Notes: generated by a model from the letters alone, not told the origin. Numbered from the stretch's first letter, positions 11,805-23,717 are shown. The stretch is 64,000 nt of DNA from Aldrovandia affinis (GCA_029706075.1 JAINUG010000026.1:2153001-2217000), one strand, 5' to 3'. Translations and numbers: made by a program.

Positions 11805-13156
11805 ATGCATTCATTATATCATGACTAGATTAACCTAGCTATTGCCTTTGATGTTTTGTTGGCCTTACTGGAGTCTTTGGTGGCAGCAGAACTTTTGTTC
11901 CAGCTTTGGGAAAGTTATTTCATGTTCGCCTTGTCTTGTGAGGACTAGCGCAGCTTTTAGCTGCCTGACCTTGCAGGAGGTAAGAATGGAATTGAGAGAG
12001 AGTTCTATGTTGTACCAATGGTTTTATTACCTGAGGGGTAATAAAAAAACGGTTGAGAAAACGGCGCTGAGAGATGATGTCATTAGAGTGCATTCCAAAC
12101 TGTTACAGTAGTAGAACTGTTAATGGGCAGAACTGTTCCTTTGATGCTATTGGCCACTGGCAGTGTATCTACACTGCCCTGGAATGAGGGCACATTAAAA
12201 TTGTCATAAAATGCAATGTGATGGCAAGCTAGTTTCCTATCAGCAAAATATTAATGAGTAAAATGTCCCTTAGTGCAATATTGCCAAGTATAGTGAGTTT
12301 TTAAATCTGAAAATGGCATCAACTGTTCAAAAGTAAAGAAAAAAACCATTTTGTGACCTGAGCAAATAGACTTTCAAGTTATTTTACTTTTCCTTTCCAA
12401 TTTATATACAGAATTGCCCAAAACCCCATACACTAACTTTCACAGTATTTTATTCCAAAAAATGTTAGATGCTGCAAATTCTAGATTTGTAATTGTTTAT
12501 GGTATCCATACTTTTATTCAGATTCTGTTCTAATTTAGAACACTACCATTTAACATTACGCACCAAATTTAAGAACAAATGACTCAACGGTGAACTAGAT
12601 TAGCTCATTTTCATATTTATTTGCAAATGCCTCTCATATAGTGACATTTTTTCACACAGCAACTTCCCTTTGATTTTAGATCAGATTTGGTGCATTGATC
12701 TTGCATACCACATTTTGTGTGAATTGAAGCAACCTTCCTCCAAATGGCTTGGAAAATTGCATCATGAATTTTCATATTATTGAATTGTCATCCGATAAAG
12801 TGGCCATTTTTAGTAGCCTTCATTATCTTGGTTTGAGTCTGGGCAAGATGTTTCTCTATGAAAGCAATGTCCTTTATATAGGAACATCATTTATATCATG
12901 ATACATCAGAAATCTATCATTTCAAAGAAGAGCAAAACATAGCATATTGTAAGTGAGACAGAAGGGCCATTTGGGCAACAGTCAATAAAGGTACATTTTG
13001 ACTTAACCAAATAATAGGGGCATGCAAATAAGGAGGATGGACCTATTGTTCATATCTATGGGACAGCATGAGTTGCCAGTAGCAAGCTAATCCAGATGGC
13101 TAGTAAGATGTTGGGTGTTTGTGTCAATTTCTAGCAAATCAAGAGTTATGGACCTA
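11805..13156. other. No gene recognised
   Basis: AT-rich, apparently unique sequence with no coding motif. The longest frame (11842-12111, 89 codons) has no recognisable domain and is probably chance. Confidence 0.5.
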
Positions 13157-13438
13157 CAGTGAGCATCATAATTCATTGGACAGTGACACATTTTTTGTTA
13201 TTTTGGTTCTGTACTCTAGCACTTTGAAACACATCTGTGAAGCCAATTCAACCATGTACAAAAGGTGCTGTCATTTCAAAACGTTTCATCCGATATGGAT
13301 GAAAATACCCTCAAATTAAAGCTGACAGTCTGCACTTCAACCTCATCATCATTGTATCCTTTCAATCTCAAAGTGCTAGAGTACAGAACCAAAATAACAA
13401 AAAATGTGTCACTGTCCAATTAATTGTGGTGCTCACTG
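13157..13438. mobile_element. Foldback MITE, Tc/mariner type, TA duplication
   Basis: Two arms of 70 bp (13157-13226 and 13369-13438) are inverted copies with only about three mismatches, both starting CAGTGAGCA. A TA dinucleotide flanks each side (13155-13156 and 13439-13440), the target duplication of the Tc1/mariner superfamily. The roughly 140-bp interior has no reading frame. The element must have been moved in trans. Long near-identical arms make a stable hairpin likely if transcribed. Confidence 0.88.
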
Positions 13439-13440
13439 TA

Positions 13441-16211
13441 TAAGCCAGTTACACATGTATTATGCGTTTATTATGAATGGAGTTCAGTTCAGAAATATGA
13501 AGTCTGGATTGGATTATGAAAAATCTTCATAACAATGCATACATGTCAGATTTTATAGGAAGCCTGTTGCTGAATTGAGTTGAAGTGACAGTGTAATTTA
13601 ACAGTTACCACAGTACCTAACAGTTGTATCTTATGTATTGTGATGTATAATTGTGAATGGCAAACAAATTAAACACAGTGGTGTAAAATTAATTTTTCTA
13701 AATATACCTATGACAATCTCCATTGTGTTTGCGTACATAGTCCCTTTGGTACCATTTCTGACACATATAGTAATAGAATTGTATTATGTCTGTTGGAAAG
13801 GTCTTGGCAGACCTGTCAGTAGTGATACAATAGGTCTCTCAACAGGAGGAGATTCTCCCTGGTGGCTGACATACTACCTACATTTTTATGCACATAGGCC
13901 TAAATTCAATCAACATTTATCCAGAGCTTTTGCTCACAAAAAAACGCAAAAACATTTTTTTTTTCTTGAAAAGCAGTTTGATGAGTTCAGCAATCACCTT
14001 AATTAACTTGCCACACTGTGATTGTGAAGAAAAAAACACTTGCAGTTCTTTGTAAGTTAGTAATTAAGGACAAAATAATTAAGTAATCTAGGCTACTATT
14101 TCCAGCACTTGATTCTGAGCAAAGCTCACCTTGGTCAGCAATTCATGGTGTCTTCTCTCTCCCACACACAATCACACACACCCACCCACGCACACTCATG
14201 CTATGCCTGAAAATGAGTCAGTTTCGGAGTTTCACTCATTTATCTGAAATTTAAAATGGTTGATTTCCAAATGTTTCCATGCAAAGTGGAATGGGAATGA
14301 TATTACTGCAAGATGATTGCTCTTTGATATATCTAAGAAGTGGAAGACAAGTTTCCCTTGGGTTCTTAATGTGCACGTGAATGTTTGAGTGTTTGTATCT
14401 GCCTTACAAAACTCAAGTCTGCAGATTGCAGTAATGGCCTTTCTCTCATATTTATTCATATACAGAGAGAGAGAGAGGGTGGCTTTTTAGGTAGCATATC
14501 ATGTTTTATGGTTCAGGGAATATTTATGGTTCAGAACTCCCATCAGATATTTCCAGAAGTGTACCGCACAGCACCTGAAAAAACGAAACTGAAATTACAG
14601 AAGGAAATTGTTTTTTATCTAAATCGGTATCCTTACTCAAATCTCAATCTGAATACAAATATGGTACAGTGTTTGTTGAATGCAGTACAAATTTGTATGT
14701 CATTTTTTCTATAACTAGTCCAGACAAAAGTTATGTATTCAGTGACCATAAGAGTTGACAAAGCAAAAACAAACAGGGAAATTAAAGAAAAAAATTATTT
14801 TAAGCTGTTTGAGAGAATTCATGAATCGCAACCAGCCGCAATGACCTGCTGACTGGGGAGCACATTTTGTCTGAAATGAATCCTGAAATGTACAGTACAG
14901 CACCATGCTCAGTGTGTGTTGGAAAGGCTTTACATATGTGGACATGGACATAGGTCAAGTGCCATGGGAATTCCCTGATTCTATGGCTTTGTCACCTACG
15001 GTCACTAAAAGCATAAAACATGTTTGTCTGGAAAAGTCAATATTTGCGCTTAAGTGTACGCTTATGATTTTTTTTTAAAGAGATGTCTGAGGTCAGCTTT
15101 AATACCGTGCAGTAACACAATAAACACATGCACTTTATAGCATTAAATAAGTATGTGAGCCTTATTACTTAAGCTCTAATAGCCTACACACAGGTTATGT
15201 AATGGACTCTATGATTCTTTAAATATAACACAAGTAGATCAACTTAATAAGCATACATTGCAGATCTATACATGCACTAGTATGTACTAGTATGCACTCT
15301 GAATGCTATGAAAATATGCAATGCTTAATGACACCAGGAGGGCCAGTCTTGGATCCATGTTGCAGCTCATCAGCTTTGGTTGGAGAATGTGAAATTCCAA
15401 CTGAGGAAACTGGGGCGTGAAGGGACTGAAAGCCTGTGGTCGGCCTTTGAGGGGGCGTGCAGTTGTAACTCCTCGGAACATGCGAGAGAAGTCCTTTTCA
15501 CATAAACTGCCGGTGCAGCGAAACTTTCTCGGAACACGCGAGAAGTACTTTCCATGTCTATGGCTGCAGGACTCAACACTGTGGATCAGGTCGTGGAGCA
15601 GCTGGCACAGCTGAACTTTCCCGGAATACGCGAGAGAAACTCAGCTGGACTTGGGATGCTTCTCGCCACAACCGGCGCAGGATCAGATGTGCGTCTTCTC
15701 AGGACAACTCTCACCCTCTGTGCTGGATCCGGTGTGTGTCCTGTCAGGAAAGCTCTCAAATTCTGCCCTGTGTTGAATGTGTGCCTTGTCCTTATACCCA
15801 AAGATCAAAGGGGACTGACATCCACACCGACAGTTGGGCCATCAGGTGAGAAAATGGTCTATCTCCAGCATGCGGGACCTCACACCTGCGTGTGGAGACT
15901 GTGTTTGAGGGTTTATAACCCCCCTCCTTTGATGTTCCTCTCTAGGATATTTCAGGCAACAGGGTGTCATCTGAAGCACATTTCCTGTTATTCTGAGGTC
16001 ATTAGGTCTCTGTCCCCAAGAGATAACAATCACAATACATCAGGGCCCTGCATGTGGCTAAAGTGATGTTAGCATGTAAGTCTGAGGAAAAGGCATCATC
16101 AACTAGGGGCAACTGTGGTACAAACCACATACTCATCCACCATCCGTGCATTGGTTCGAGATGCAAGGCAAAACAGACAAGCAATTCTGAATCCGTTGAC
16201 TGATAATAACA
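13441..16211. other. No gene recognised; simple repeats only
   Basis: Contains a CACACA/CCCACCC-rich patch at 14162-14197 and a GA run at 14464-14478. A reading frame at 15554-16066 (170 codons) is the longest but shows no domain, signal peptide or splice context, and I treat it as chance. Confidence 0.45.
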
Positions 16212-16219
16212 GTGTAGGG

Positions 16220-16542
16220 CAGGGGTCACTAACAGGCGGACCGCGGTCCGGGTCCGGACCCAGAAGCCGTCCTATCCGGACCGCGTCCAAAAACCGATAA
16301 ATTATTGAGGGCGCAAAATTTAAGAACATTTTAAAATTTAAGAAAACGTAAAAAAAACAACCTTTTTTGCATCACGGACCGGTTCCGAGGGGCGCATTAT
16401 TTCCTTGCGCACCCCCCCGTGCAGCTTTTAGCACCCCCGTCGACAGAAAATGGGGCGCCGTTACGTGCCTCGCACCACAGGACCTTGGCTTGAGGCCATT
16501 TTATCTAACTGGACCTCTTTGAATTTTACTTGAAGACCCCTG
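16220..16542. mobile_element. hAT MITE with perfect 8-bp target duplication
   Basis: The element begins CAGGGGTCAC and ends GACCCCTG, giving a terminal inverted repeat of CAGGGGTC. The 8-bp duplication GTGTAGGG is exact on both sides (16212-16219 and 16543-16550). An 8-bp duplication with CAG-starting ends is the hallmark of hAT elements. The 323-bp body encodes nothing and has alternating CG-rich (GCGGACCGCGGTCCGG near 16238) and A-rich parts. An active hAT transposase elsewhere must have mobilised it. Confidence 0.9.
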
Positions 16543-16926
16543 GTGTAGGGCTATGAGCAGGCAGTTTCATCAAGCCACGTGGTGGTCCAATGACCTTTTA
16601 AGAGACTTTATGTTGGTGTTTCCTTGGACAGTTAACTGTAGATGCAACATTTTATGGTATTACAGGTTGGAAAATACATGCGTTTTAAATTTTACCACTT
16701 AAATTTGACTTGTTTTTCATATGAAACTAGGTTACTTGGTAGCTAGGTAACTTTAGCGTAATAGCGAACCGTGAACACTCCTACATCAAACCAACAATGC
16801 ATGCATAATCTACAGTCTGCAATTATACTCTCACAAAAAAGGGAGTAGCCACTAACACCACAGAATTTTCTGCAAAGTTTATTACTTTCTGTAAGAATTT
16901 TGTATATGTTTTTAAATACTGATGCA

Positions 16927-17140
16927 GGCGGCAGTATAGTATAATGGTTAGAGAACTGGACTTGTAACTCAAAGGTTGCTGGTTCGATTCCCAGGTGGGG
17001 GCACTGCCGTTGTAACCTTGAGCAAGGTACTTAACCTGAATTGCTTCAGTAAATATCCAGCTATATAAATGGATTGTATGTAAAGAAATGTAAACTGTGT
17101 AAGTCGCTCTGGATAAGAGCGTCTGATAAATGCCTAACAT
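16927..17140 (+). mobile_element. tRNA-derived SINE with L2-type tail
   Basis: The head has RNA polymerase III promoter boxes: an A-box-like TATAATGGTTAGAGAACTGG near 16940 and a B-box GGTTCGATTCC near 16981. A central body (CTTGAGCAAGGTACTTAACC) follows, and the tail GTAAGTCGCTCTGGATAAGA begins near 17100. That tail is the conserved 3' end of many teleost SINEs (HpaI-type), shared with L2-clade LINEs that supply reverse transcriptase. Length is about 210 bp. Target duplications could not be identified. The head is tRNA-like but not a functional tRNA gene. Confidence 0.85.
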
Positions 17141-17144
17141 CATC

Positions 17145-17934
17145 ATAATAACTTTAAATCTAGGTAATGAATTTGAATCAAACTTCATGAAATATACACA
17201 ATTTCAGCAAGTTTAACATGTTGAGATAGATATATGTGTGTGCGTTTCACTGTTTTGTCTGAAAAATGTGAGTACCTCACCACCACGCCTCTGACTGTGT
17301 CAGTGACTAGTATCCCCAGCCTCATTCTCATAGCTTCGTCCTGTCACCTCTCACAGGTCTCGGTGCTTCTGGAGGGTCACGCTGTCTCCCCTTACAGGTC
17401 TGAGGATTCAAATAAAGGCCTCAAGGGCTGTCCTTACACTGATCTCACACACCTCTGAATGTTCCCCTTGAGATGGCTTTGACATTTCATATACAATGTT
17501 TCATTAATTTCTCATATCTACTGGACACATCAATGTCCTCTGAGAACAATGCTCCCTGTCTCTCTCATTATTTTATGGAGGGAGGGTTAAATAAGTGCAG
17601 TTTAAGGGTAATGCACCCTTTATTTTTGCCAGGCTGGCTCAGAAGAGGAGATAAATTCACCCAGAGCCAGAGTAATTCCAAAGCTCTAATTGGATAAGAT
17701 ACTGGTGTAATATAATATTTACCACATAATTGCATTGCTGCGCATGAATGATGAGCGATATTTAAATATTATTTAATATTAAATGTATATTCATAGATTA
17801 GACAGTAGATTATTTATGAAATCAAAAAATAAGGTTGCAGATTACAGACAGTCTGAATATTAGCTCAGTGTTCCTCTGCACTGGGTCTCAGTCAGCTATC
17901 TTGTAGCTGTATGCTGCTGCGAGTCCGCTCAGTC
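17145..17934. other. No gene recognised
   Basis: AT-rich sequence with two frames of about 74 codons at 17234 and 17473 that show no motif. Nothing else is supported. Confidence 0.5.
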
Positions 17935-18494
17935 ATGGCATTTTTCCACCGAGGAGTTATCTGAAGTGGCAAAAAAGAATGCGACCGCTGTGGTGACATT
18001 AGCATTGACATTGTAAACATTTCAGCTCAAATTCACAAAAGCAGAACATGGCTTTTCTCGTAACATTAGCTACAGTTTTCTTACCTCTACCTAGGCGTTT
18101 GGGAGTCATGTCAGGGGCAGCGAGCACAGGAGGTACCATGCAGTGACTTCACCCTAGGCTATATAATCTTTCATATTTATTATTCGGCGCTGGTCTTCCA
18201 ATGAATTGTAATTTACCAAGATCACATTTACACTGCCGAGTTAAAAGGCCTGGGTTTAACTCGAGCATCAGAATGCATTGAAGCAATTCCTATTTCTTTC
18301 TAAAAAGCTATTTATGTGATGAATGAAAATGTTTTAATATGAAAATATGCACTGAGTGGCCACTTTATTAGGTACACCTGTACACTTGCTTGTTAATGTA
18401 ATGATCTAATCAGCTAATCATGTGGCAGCAACTCAATGCATAAAAGCATGCAGACATGGTCAAGAGGTTCAGTTGTTGTTCAGACCAAATATGG

Positions 18495-19569
18495 GGAATG
18501 GGGAAGAAATGTGATCTAAGTGACTGTTGACAGTGGAATGATTGTTGGTGTGAGTGTCTCAGAAACTGCGGATCTCATGGTACTTTCACGCACAACAGTC
18601 TCTAGGATTTACAGAGAATGGTGTGAAAAACAAAAAACATCCAGTGAGCGGTAGTTCTATGGGCGAAAACACCTTGTTAATGAGAGAGGTCAGAGGAGAA
18701 TGGCCAGACTGGTTCAAGCTGACAGGAAGGCGACAGTAAATCAAATAACCACGTGTTACAACAGTGGTATGCAGAAGAGCATCTCTGAATGCACAACTTG
18801 TCGAACCTTGAAGTGGATGGGCTACAGCAGCAGAAGACCACACCGGGATCCACTCCTGTCACCTAAGAACAGGAAAGTGAGGCTACAGTGGGCACAGGTT
18901 CACCAAAACTGGACAGTTGAAGATTGGAAAAACATTGCCTGGTCGATTTCTGCTGCGACATGCAGATGGTAGGGTCAGAATTTGGCGTAAGCAACATGGG
19001 TCCATGCATCCATCCTGCCTTGTGTCAACAGTTCAGGCTGGTGGTGGTGGTGTAATGGTGTGGGGAATGTTTTCTTGGCACATATTAGGCCCCTTAATAT
19101 CAATTGAGCATCGTTTAAATGCCACAGCCTACCTGAGTCTTGTTGCTGACCATGTGCATCCGTTTATGGCCACAGTCTACCCATCTTGTAATGGCTACTT
19201 GCAGCAGGATAATGCGCCATGTCACAAAGCACACGTCATCTCAAGCTGGTTCCATGAACATGACAATGAATTCAGTGTACTCCAATGGCCTCCACAGCCA
19301 CCAAATCTCAGTCCAATAGAGCACCTTTGGGATGTGGTGGAACGGGAGATTCACAACATGAATGTGCAGTCAGTCCAATAGAGCACCTTTGGGATGTGGT
19401 GGAACGGGAGATTCACAACATGAATGTGCAGCCGACAAATCTGCAGCAACTGCGTGATGCTATCGTGTCAATATGGACCAGAATCTCTGAGGAATGTTAC
19501 CAGCACCTTGTTGAATCCATGCCACGAAGAATTCAGGCTGTCCTGGGGGCAAAGGGGGGTCCTACCTAG
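18495..19569 (+). pseudogene. Tc1 transposase (DD34E), broken
   Basis: The N-terminal helix-turn-helix region is scattered over frames near 18554-18740. MARLVQADRKATVNQITT (near 18700) leads to the catalytic core. The usual first catalytic aspartate after EDWKNIAWS (near 18920-18945) is missing because a small deletion joins this directly to RFLLRHADGR in another frame. The second aspartate is kept in QQDNAPCHKA near 19204, and the glutamate in PIEHLWDVVE near 19313. A 62-bp tandem duplication (19308-19431) repeats the glutamate motif and shifts the frame. The natural end, AKGGPT followed by a stop, is at 19569. The protein cannot be functional. Confidence 0.88.
19308..19431 (+). repeat. 62-bp tandem duplication inside the Tc1 transposase
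   Basis: The segment starting TCAGTCCAATAGAGCACC at 19308 is repeated without visible change from 19370. The period of 62 bp is not a multiple of three, so it moves the downstream reading frame. Identity of the two copies indicates the duplication postdates most decay of the element. Confidence 0.92.
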
Positions 19570-20069
19570 TTCAAGAAAGGTGTACCTAATAAAGTGGCCA
19601 TAAAGTGGTATATTCTAATTGCGTTAATGAAAATGAAAATGACAATATTATACTTTGTCCTTTCAAAGAAAACAGAAATTTCAGTTTTTGTAACACAAAC
19701 CTAACTCGCAGTATCACGTAAACCTTAAAATAATGCCAAACTATATATAATACTCTTCGAATAAAACCAATAACCGAAGTGAAGCTGAAAACAAAACATG
19801 GCAGTTGTGTCCGAGCCGGACTGAGGTTTAGCGTGACGATTCTGTGACGATTGCGCTTGACCAATCAATGGTCTGCAGTATTGCTAGCTCCATCCTCAGG
19901 TCCTTGTTCGGCTCACTAGTACCTAAACAGAGCAGTAGCTAAAGTCTGCACGGGTACTTAGGTTCAGTACGGTTCACTTGGCTGTGGAAAAAGCGGCGAA
20001 GCGTAGGAGTACGGATTGGTTACCCTGCCATGCCGTACCGTACTGTGTGGTGGAAAAACGCCATATGTG

Positions 20070-20760
20070 TCTCTACCAGCTTTGCACACTTAGATTGGGC
20101 AACTTTGCCCATTCTTCCTTACAGAACTATTTAACCACAGTCAAATTGTGTGGGGACCGTCAACCTTCAAGTCATTCCACAGGTTTTCAATTGGTTTTAG
20201 GTCAGGGTTCTGACTAGGCCACTTAAGTACATTCAGCTTTTTGTGTTTTAGCTACTCCACTGTTGATTTAGCTGTGTGCTTTGGGTCATTATCATGCTGA
20301 AAGGTGAACTTCCTTCCCAATTTCAATTTTCTTGCAGAGGACAGCAGGTTTTCCTCAAGAATTTTTCGGTATTTTGCTCCATCCATTTCCCCTTCTATCC
20401 TGACTTGTGCCCCAGTCCCTGTGGATGAGAAACACTCCCATAACCAAATTATGCCACCACCATGCTTTACAGTATGAATGGTGTTCTTTGGGTGATGTGT
20501 TGTATTGGGCTGTATTTTTCTTCAGAGTGTTTTCTGCATACCTCAAACGGGACTCCGTGGCTTCCTTTGTGCCACCCTGCCATACACGACCAGAATTGTG
20601 GAGAGCTTTCTGTATTATTTACACATGCACACATTTATCACTCTTTGCCATAACATCCTGGAGCTCCTTCATAGTTGCCATTAGCCTCTTGGTGGCCTCT
20701 CTGATCAGTCTCCTTCTTACTCCAAGGTCATCCAGCTTGGACAGACCTTGGATCTAGGTG
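20070..20760 (-). pseudogene. Second Tc1-type transposase relic, minus strand
   Basis: Read on the minus strand from 20760, the order is linker residues, HGGG.. (near 20455), [37 protein letters not shown] (near 20270-20315), and [18 protein letters not shown] (near 20165-20225). QHDND and PIENLW contain the second aspartate and the glutamate of the DD34E triad. A stop follows KSTVE, and several frameshifts occur. The N-terminal segment (the complement of CCTCTTGGTGGCCTCTCTGA near 20687) matches the Tc1 relic at 39410-39856, so both belong to one subfamily. Terminal repeats are not recognisable. Confidence 0.8.
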
Positions 20761-21465
20761 TGACTGGTGGGCAAATCCTGCATTGCTTTGGTAAACTAAA
20801 CTAAAAACTTAGTTTGCTATAACAGTGTGCACAGCAAACTATGTGGTACTTTTCTAGAACGTTGTTGTACTGCAAACCCACAGGTTTTACTGTATGTACC
20901 TGTTCTTGCAATGCATTATTGTTTTAAGGTAATTACCCACTGATTTAGTGGAGCAGACTGTTGTTTGGTTGGGGGGGGGGGTTAGTCTGTAGCGGTGTTT
21001 CCCTCAATGTTTGATTGCATGCAAAAGATAATTGCACAGAATCACCTGTTTGGCACTTGTTTGTCTTTCAGAGAGGTTGCGCAAGGGTGGTAAGTAATTG
21101 TGCACACGTGAATAACCCCTAGTGGTGATTATACCTCCTCCCCAAACGGCTCTCAGCCCACTTTTTGGCACCATTTAGTAGAGCGGACTGCTACATTTTT
21201 TTCTTTTATACTATTGATTGGTACACTGGAAGAGATGGTAATGTATTGTTAGCCTGTAATGTATTGTTAAAAGAGGAGCTAAGTCTCATATACTAAATTG
21301 TAATAAAATCTGCCTCATTTCAAGGCTCTTTCTAACAGCTTCCACTGGCTGTCATTGATTACTCCCTTTGCATATGCTCCCAGTGATCCAGATTTAAACC
21401 TTTTGCAGTGATCCAGATTTAAATCTTTTTAATAAATTTAAGTTTTATTTTTGAATCACGTCTCT
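20761..21465. other. No gene recognised
   Basis: AT-rich stretch with a G run near 20970-20979. The segment AGTGATCCAGATTTAAA occurs twice at 21381-21423, a small tandem duplication. Nothing coding was seen. Confidence 0.5.
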
Positions 21466-22756
21466 GGGCCCTATTTTCGTGCTGGCGCTAAGTGGCGTTA
21501 TGCCCTAGCGCAGGCGAATTGCCACTGTTGCGAACTGAATATTTCCTGTCTCCGTCGAGTTTGGAAATTTTGTGGTGCGCAATGAAGGCGTTTGCGCGAC
21601 TATGGGTTTGGCGGCACAATAGGGGGTGTGACAATGAAAACAGTCGGGCGCTATGCAAGTTTGGTGTCAAATAATGAGTGCGTTAACGTCCAACTAGACC
21701 ACCTCTTAGCGCAAACGCTGGCGCTCTGTGCAATTTGGTGACTTTATTGATGCGCACATATGAACATGAGGTTATCTGAAATCACAGGAGAATGTTTTGT
21801 GAATATTGTGAATTTCCCCCCTTGTTGAGGCAAATCATCCAATCCATGGGTAACTTGCAAGCGTAATCAATTAAGCTAAAAACTATTTCACCACAGCTTG
21901 TGGTTATTCAATGCACGGACATGAAAGACTGAAGCTAGCAGGCCAGCCATCGATACAGTAAGATACACCTGTTAAATAAATATATGTTTGTATGCACATT
22001 GTTTTTCTTATGTGAAAGGGTTTTATTCTTTCCATTTGCACTACAGAAAATTGAGTACATAATTGGACGCCGAAGGCAATACCGTGAGCGATACCCTGGG
22101 TTTGGTAGCTGGTGTTGGCCAGACGGCTATCAGTTCGGCTGTACATGCAGTTTCTTCCAGTCTTGTCCAACATGCAAAAGTTTATTACTTTTCCTACACC
22201 CGACAGCCAGCAGAGAACTAAACAGGATTTTTTAACATTAAGTTAGAAGAAAAGAAATGTTGTTTTTTAAGTTGGAAAGCCTACAAATAAGGAAAAAGAG
22301 ATGGTAAAATAAAACACTTTCTTTTAAAAATGTAGGTCTCAAAATATAAACTCAAATCATGAAAATAACAAATGAATGTAATGTTTTCCCCCTCTGATTC
22401 GTGCGCCAACTTTTCCGCACCTCCTCGCTCTCCTCTTTTGAGAAGCGCTCCCTGGCGCAGAAGCGCAAAACTGTCATGCATGTCAGGAAATTGCCAATTT
22501 GCTATAGCGTTAGCGTACTGGTATTTAAAGGGATAGAAAATCTGTGTTCTGATTGGCCATTATGAAACCAAACCCCCACCACACCCACATGTATTTTTTT
22601 AAAGTTAATCCAACCTCTTTTGCAACTGCACCGGATGTGCGCTATCATCCTAAATCACGAAATTACCGAAATTGCGTTAGACACGCCCTAAAGCGCCACC
22701 ATCTTCGCTTTGCGTCTGCGTTACCACCACCATCCTAATTCACCAAAATAGGGCCC
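21466..22756. mobile_element. DNA transposon with GGGCCCTATTTT ends, non-autonomous
   Basis: The element starts GGGCCCTATTTTCGTG at 21466 and ends CACCAAAATAGGGCCC at 22756, an inverted repeat of 16 bp with one mismatch. TCT flanks both sides and may be a 3-bp target duplication. Both subterminal regions are rich in GCGC, GGCGCT and GCGTTA words on an otherwise AT-rich background. This could be a binding array for the mobilising transposase. No transposase was found; the frame at 21984-22235 has no recognisable domain. The superfamily is left open. Confidence 0.72.
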
Positions 22757-22928
22757 TCTGTCTTCCTTACTAAAAAATAACCTTTTGGAACCCGTATTGT
22801 GTACCTCAGGTGTAGGAATTACTTACTGTGAAAATATTTCCTTGGCATAGTCTGGCTAGGTGGTTTAAAGGTAGTTTTCTTTTATTATTTTTCTCTCCTG
22901 CTTGTAAAAGTTACTCCATTGCTACTAT

Positions 22929-23717
22929 GGAGGAAGAGCTGCAACAATTGAGAGAAATGCCAATATACAGGTAACAGAACGTCTAGTCTATGCTCCTAGG
23001 GAAAGGAAATGCTCAGAGTTTAAAGGGAAAACTAGCATAAGTATAACTGAAAGGCTGGAGGAAGTCCAGTCTTGTATGCGTGCTCACCACTTATCTACTG
23101 CTGACCAAGCTTTTTTATTTAGCAACACGAGGGTGCGGCCCTAATGGCATGCCTAACTTATCTGTTTTGCTGCATAAACAATTTGTAGAGAATATTCTTG
23201 ATTGTGCCCTCCACAGGGAATTAAAGCAGTTGGTTCGCGATCACCAAACTTACACCTTGCTGGATGGTTGTGCGAAGGCTATAAGGTGGGAGCAGGGGGG
23301 TATGCCAGGGGTTGGGCAAGTTTTTATGTCCCATCATCATTTGGTACACAGTACATGGTTCTGGGAATGCCCCCTATACTACCAGGTAACACTACTTCAG
23401 GGTCTGATTTAGCAGAGCTAAAGGAAATTCTGAAAAGGCAACAGGATCAGCTTAATCAACTCACTCAGAGCCTTGCACTCCTACAGAACCCGCTTAAGGA
23501 AACTCAGTTTAGGCATAATGGGTCTGTTATTTGCCAGAGGTGCCAACAACTAAGCCACTTTGCTCTGGAACGTGACAATGAATGTGTCCCTTCACAGGTT
23601 AGACCTCCTATCCCCTATCCTTCTCACTCTCAGACAAGTGGGCCCCAGATCTCCAGTCAGCCGATGGAAACTAACTTCAGAGGGCATTCTTCCTGGCTCA
23701 AGTGCTTTTGTTAAGGG
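22929..23717 (+). pseudogene. Ty3/gypsy-type gag relic, broken
   Basis: Starting near an ATG at 22929, the relic shows RLVYAPRERKCSEFKG near 22983, an amphipathic stretch ending LSTADQAFLF near 23090, then after an internal deletion QFVENILDCALHRELKQLV near 23180 and AIRWEQGGMPG near 23276. A Gln/Leu-rich coiled segment (ELKEILKRQQDQLNQLTQSL) follows at 23416-23475. A CCHC zinc knuckle, CQRCQQLSHFALERDNEC, lies near 23530-23585. This order (capsid-like domain, then knuckle) is that of Gag in LTR retrotransposons. Multiple frameshifts and stops prevent expression. It is directly interrupted at 23718 by an LTR, and its protease continues after that LTR. Confidence 0.78.

Larger units (their letters stand above)
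18350..19607 (+). mobile_element. Tc1-like transposon, near full length, inactive
   Basis: Inverted ends share GGCCACTTTATTAGGTACAC (left near 18358, right in complement near 19579-19599). The outermost bases are CACTGAG on the left and CACTTTAT in complement on the right. The length of about 1.26 kb is normal for Tc1 elements. The interior carries a broken plus-strand transposase. TA dinucleotides lie within a few bases of each end, but an exact TA duplication was not fixed. Confidence 0.88.
17935..20064. mobile_element. Possible DNA transposon split by a Tc1 insertion
   Basis: A 16-bp sequence ATGGCATTTTTCCACC at 17935-17950 has an inverted partner at 20049-20064 (read inward ATGGCGTTTTTCCACC, one mismatch). 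Both lie next to GTACC/GGTAC-rich text. Removing the Tc1 element at 18350-19607 leaves about 870 bp, a plausible MITE size. No coding part and no clear target duplication were found, so the pairing may be fortuitous. Confidence 0.35.

Noticed and set aside
15554-16066. 170-codon frame
   Set aside because: No recognised domain; overlapping frames on both strands are similarly open, indicating a locally GC-richer stretch with few stops.
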